Positions 5,875 to 7,365 of a stretch of DNA of 7,365 nt are shown one piece after another. The position numbers and the translations under genes are program-made. The notes below the pieces were generated by a model. It was not told the origin of the DNA. It saw nothing but the letters and a program-made list of their open reading frames with translations, and did not search any database. The stretch comes from Succinivibrionaceae bacterium (GTDB taxonomy: Bacteria > Pseudomonadota > Gammaproteobacteria > Enterobacterales > Succinivibrionaceae). The stretch is taken from positions 1 through 7,365 of the forward strand of contig DMTG01000242.1 of the NCBI GenBank assembly GCA_003477345.1. Reading direction: 5' to 3'. Numbering within the stretch: the stretch's first letter is position 1; every line of letters starts with the position of its first letter.

Positions 5875-7365
5875 ATGATTGTGATAGCAAAAAGATCAGT
5901 TTTAAATCTTGCTGTATGCTCTGTTTTAGCTGCAGCCACTCTTTCATTAAATGCCTGCTCTTCATTAATGCCAAGCAGCCAGAGCATATATGAAAAGGCC
6001 GAAGGCATTGAGCCTTTTGGAAACCTGCAGAACTCTGTTACAGGCTATCAGGAGCTAGTAGACAGCGCCGACAGCGCTTCAAGATTTGATGCACTGATTC
6101 TGCTTGCAAGAAGCCAGATTGTAGCCAACAAGCTAAAAGATGCCGCCATCACTCTCAATGCCTTAGAGGCAGAGGCTCAGAGCCCTGTGCAGAAGAGCGA
6201 AAGCAGCATCGTCAGAGGCATGCTGCTCTCTAAGAGCCATCAGAGCGCACAGGCAGCAGCAGTTCTTGGGACCGTAGATTCTGGTATCCTGCCAAGACAG
6301 GCTGCCATCTACTACTACGTGCTCGCAGGCAACGTTCAGGAAAAGCTCTATTCTGAGAGCAAAAACAGCGAGCATCTGAAAAACGCCTTCTCCTCTAAGA
6401 AAAACGCTGTCGATCTGCTCTCAGGTCAGGACAGGATCCTGCTTACCGAGCAGTGTGTAAACCTGCTTTCAAGATTAAGCTCTGAAGATCTGGTAGCAAC
6501 TTTAAACAGCACCATCGATGTTACTGAAAGAGGCTATATTGAATACGCCATCATCAGCAAATCCTCAGATGAGTCCATCCGTAGCGTTCTCTATGAGGAT
6601 TTTCTTAAAAATCACCCGGAGCATCCGTGCGCTGCTCTCATAAAAGGCACAGCCCCGCAGCCTCAGGTATCACAGCCGGCTGCCGCTGCCGAGCAGAGTG
6701 ACACCGCAAAAGCCCCGAGCCTGACTCTAAGCCAGGGACAGATCTTCTCAATTCGTGACGGCTCCAAGGTTGCCGTACTGCTGCCTCTTTCAGGCCGCTT
6801 TGCAAGAGAAATCGGCGAGCCTGCCAGACTTGGTATCATGTCAGCGCTTCAGGCCAGAGGCTCTCACCTCAAGGTCGCCTTCTATGACACCAATAAAGAA
6901 AGCATACAGGCAATTGCAGCCTCCCTTGAAAAAGACGGTACCGAGCTTATCATAGGACCGATTCTCAAACCGGAAGTTGCCGCTCTGAACGCAGCTTCTC
7001 TAAAAATCCCGTCCATTACCTTCAACCGCGCAGAAGGCAGCAAACCGCAGAACCAGTGGTTCTTCGATCTTGGACCTGACTATGAAGGAGCACTTGCTGC
7101 AAGCAAGATTGCAAAAGACGGCGGCAAAGCTCCGCTGGTTATCGCCTCAGGCTCTAAAAACTCTCAGAGAGCCATTCAGGCCTTCAGAGAAACCTCCGCT
7201 ACCTTAGGCCACAACGCTCAGGTCTGCTCCTACAGCACCCCTGACAGCATCAGAATGTCTCTAGGCAGCTGCGATCTTACTAGTGCCGATGCCGTCTACA
7301 TCAGCGCTCCTATCAAGGAGGCCATCAGTGTAAAGGCCATGCTGCCTGCCGCTGCCAAGGTATAC
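5875..7365 (+). CDS. lpoA: LpoA, outer-membrane lipoprotein activator of PBP1A (3' end outside the window)
   Basis: LpoA is anchored in the outer membrane and reaches through the periplasm to stimulate the peptidoglycan synthase PBP1A (MrcA). The frame is open from 5875 to the window edge, 497 codons; E. coli LpoA has about 678, so the C-terminus is missing. Residues 1-27 are a lipoprotein signal with a basic tip, a hydrophobic core and lipobox LNAC, lipid-modified Cys28; Ser at +2 fits outer-membrane sorting. Residues about 40-250 are helix-rich, as expected for the TPR-like N-terminal domain. A Pro/Ala/Gln-rich linker spans about 260-283. The C-terminal domain resembles periplasmic binding proteins: VAVLLPLSGRFA (299-310), ELIIGPILKPEVAAL (357-371) and IPSITFNR (378-385). 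An in-frame stop at 5851 limits upstream extension. Similarity to known LpoA is clear in the C-terminal domain and faint in the N-terminal one. A plain ABC binding protein is less likely because of the length and the N-terminal domain. Confidence 0.88.
   Translation, partial: MIVIAKRSVLNLAVCSVLAAATLSLNACSSLMPSSQSIYEKAEGIEPFGNLQNSVTGYQELVDSADSASRFDALILLARSQIVANKLKDAAITLNALEAEAQSPVQKSESSIVRGMLLSKSHQSAQAAAVLGTVDSGILPRQAAIYYYVLAGNVQEKLYSESKNSEHLKNAFSSKKNAVDLLSGQDRILLTEQCVNLLSRLSSEDLVATLNSTIDVTERGYIEYAIISKSSDESIRSVLYEDFLKNHPEHPCAALIKGTAPQPQVSQPAAAAEQSDTAKAPSLTLSQGQIFSIRDGSKVAVLLPLSGRFAREIGEPARLGIMSALQARGSHLKVAFYDTNKESIQAIAASLEKDGTELIIGPILKPEVAALNAASLKIPSITFNRAEGSKPQNQWFFDLGPDYEGALAASKIAKDGGKAPLVIASGSKNSQRAIQAFRETSATLGHNAQVCSYSTPDSIRMSLGSCDLTSADAVYISAPIKEAISVKAMLPAAAKVY

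Overview
The window shows the start of a division and cell wall (dcw) cluster on the minus strand, and a divergent gene for the PBP1A activator lipoprotein LpoA on the plus strand. In transcription order (right to left) the cluster reads mraZ, rsmH (mraW), ftsL, ftsI (PBP3), murE and the 5' part of murF, which leaves the window at base 1. From about base 5875 rightwards, lpoA runs off the other edge with 497 codons visible. Every gene is intact except the two cut by the window edges.

The cluster order, the meso-DAP type MurE, the FtsL/FtsI pair and an LpoA-type lipoprotein together point to a Gram-negative gammaproteobacterium. Protein similarity to Escherichia coli is clear but only moderate, the base composition is near balanced and AGA is a common arginine codon. 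A host-associated Aeromonadales lineage such as Succinivibrionaceae would fit, but this is a guess.

Layout: murF (1-337, partial) overlaps the end of murE (330-1829). A 78 bp gap separates murE from ftsI (1908-3608). ftsI follows ftsL (3620-4138) by 11 bp, and ftsL follows rsmH (4140-5090) by 1 bp. A 54 bp gap with two competing hairpins separates rsmH from mraZ (5145-5627). The roughly 250 bp divergent spacer between mraZ and lpoA carries three GTGG repeats at exact 10 bp spacing (the MraZ operator), a candidate mraZ promoter and a good -10 box for lpoA.

The genes form one theme. MraZ is the cluster's own DNA-binding regulator. RsmH methylates 16S rRNA. FtsL and FtsI belong to the septal peptidoglycan synthesis complex. 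MurE and MurF make the UDP-MurNAc-pentapeptide precursor. LpoA switches on the peptidoglycan synthase PBP1A from the outer membrane. I see no mobile element, CRISPR array, tRNA, rRNA or novel multigene system. The points worth a second look are regulatory: the MraZ operator, the mraZ-rsmH hairpins, the murF start, the two possible ftsL starts and the direct mraZ/lpoA neighbourhood.
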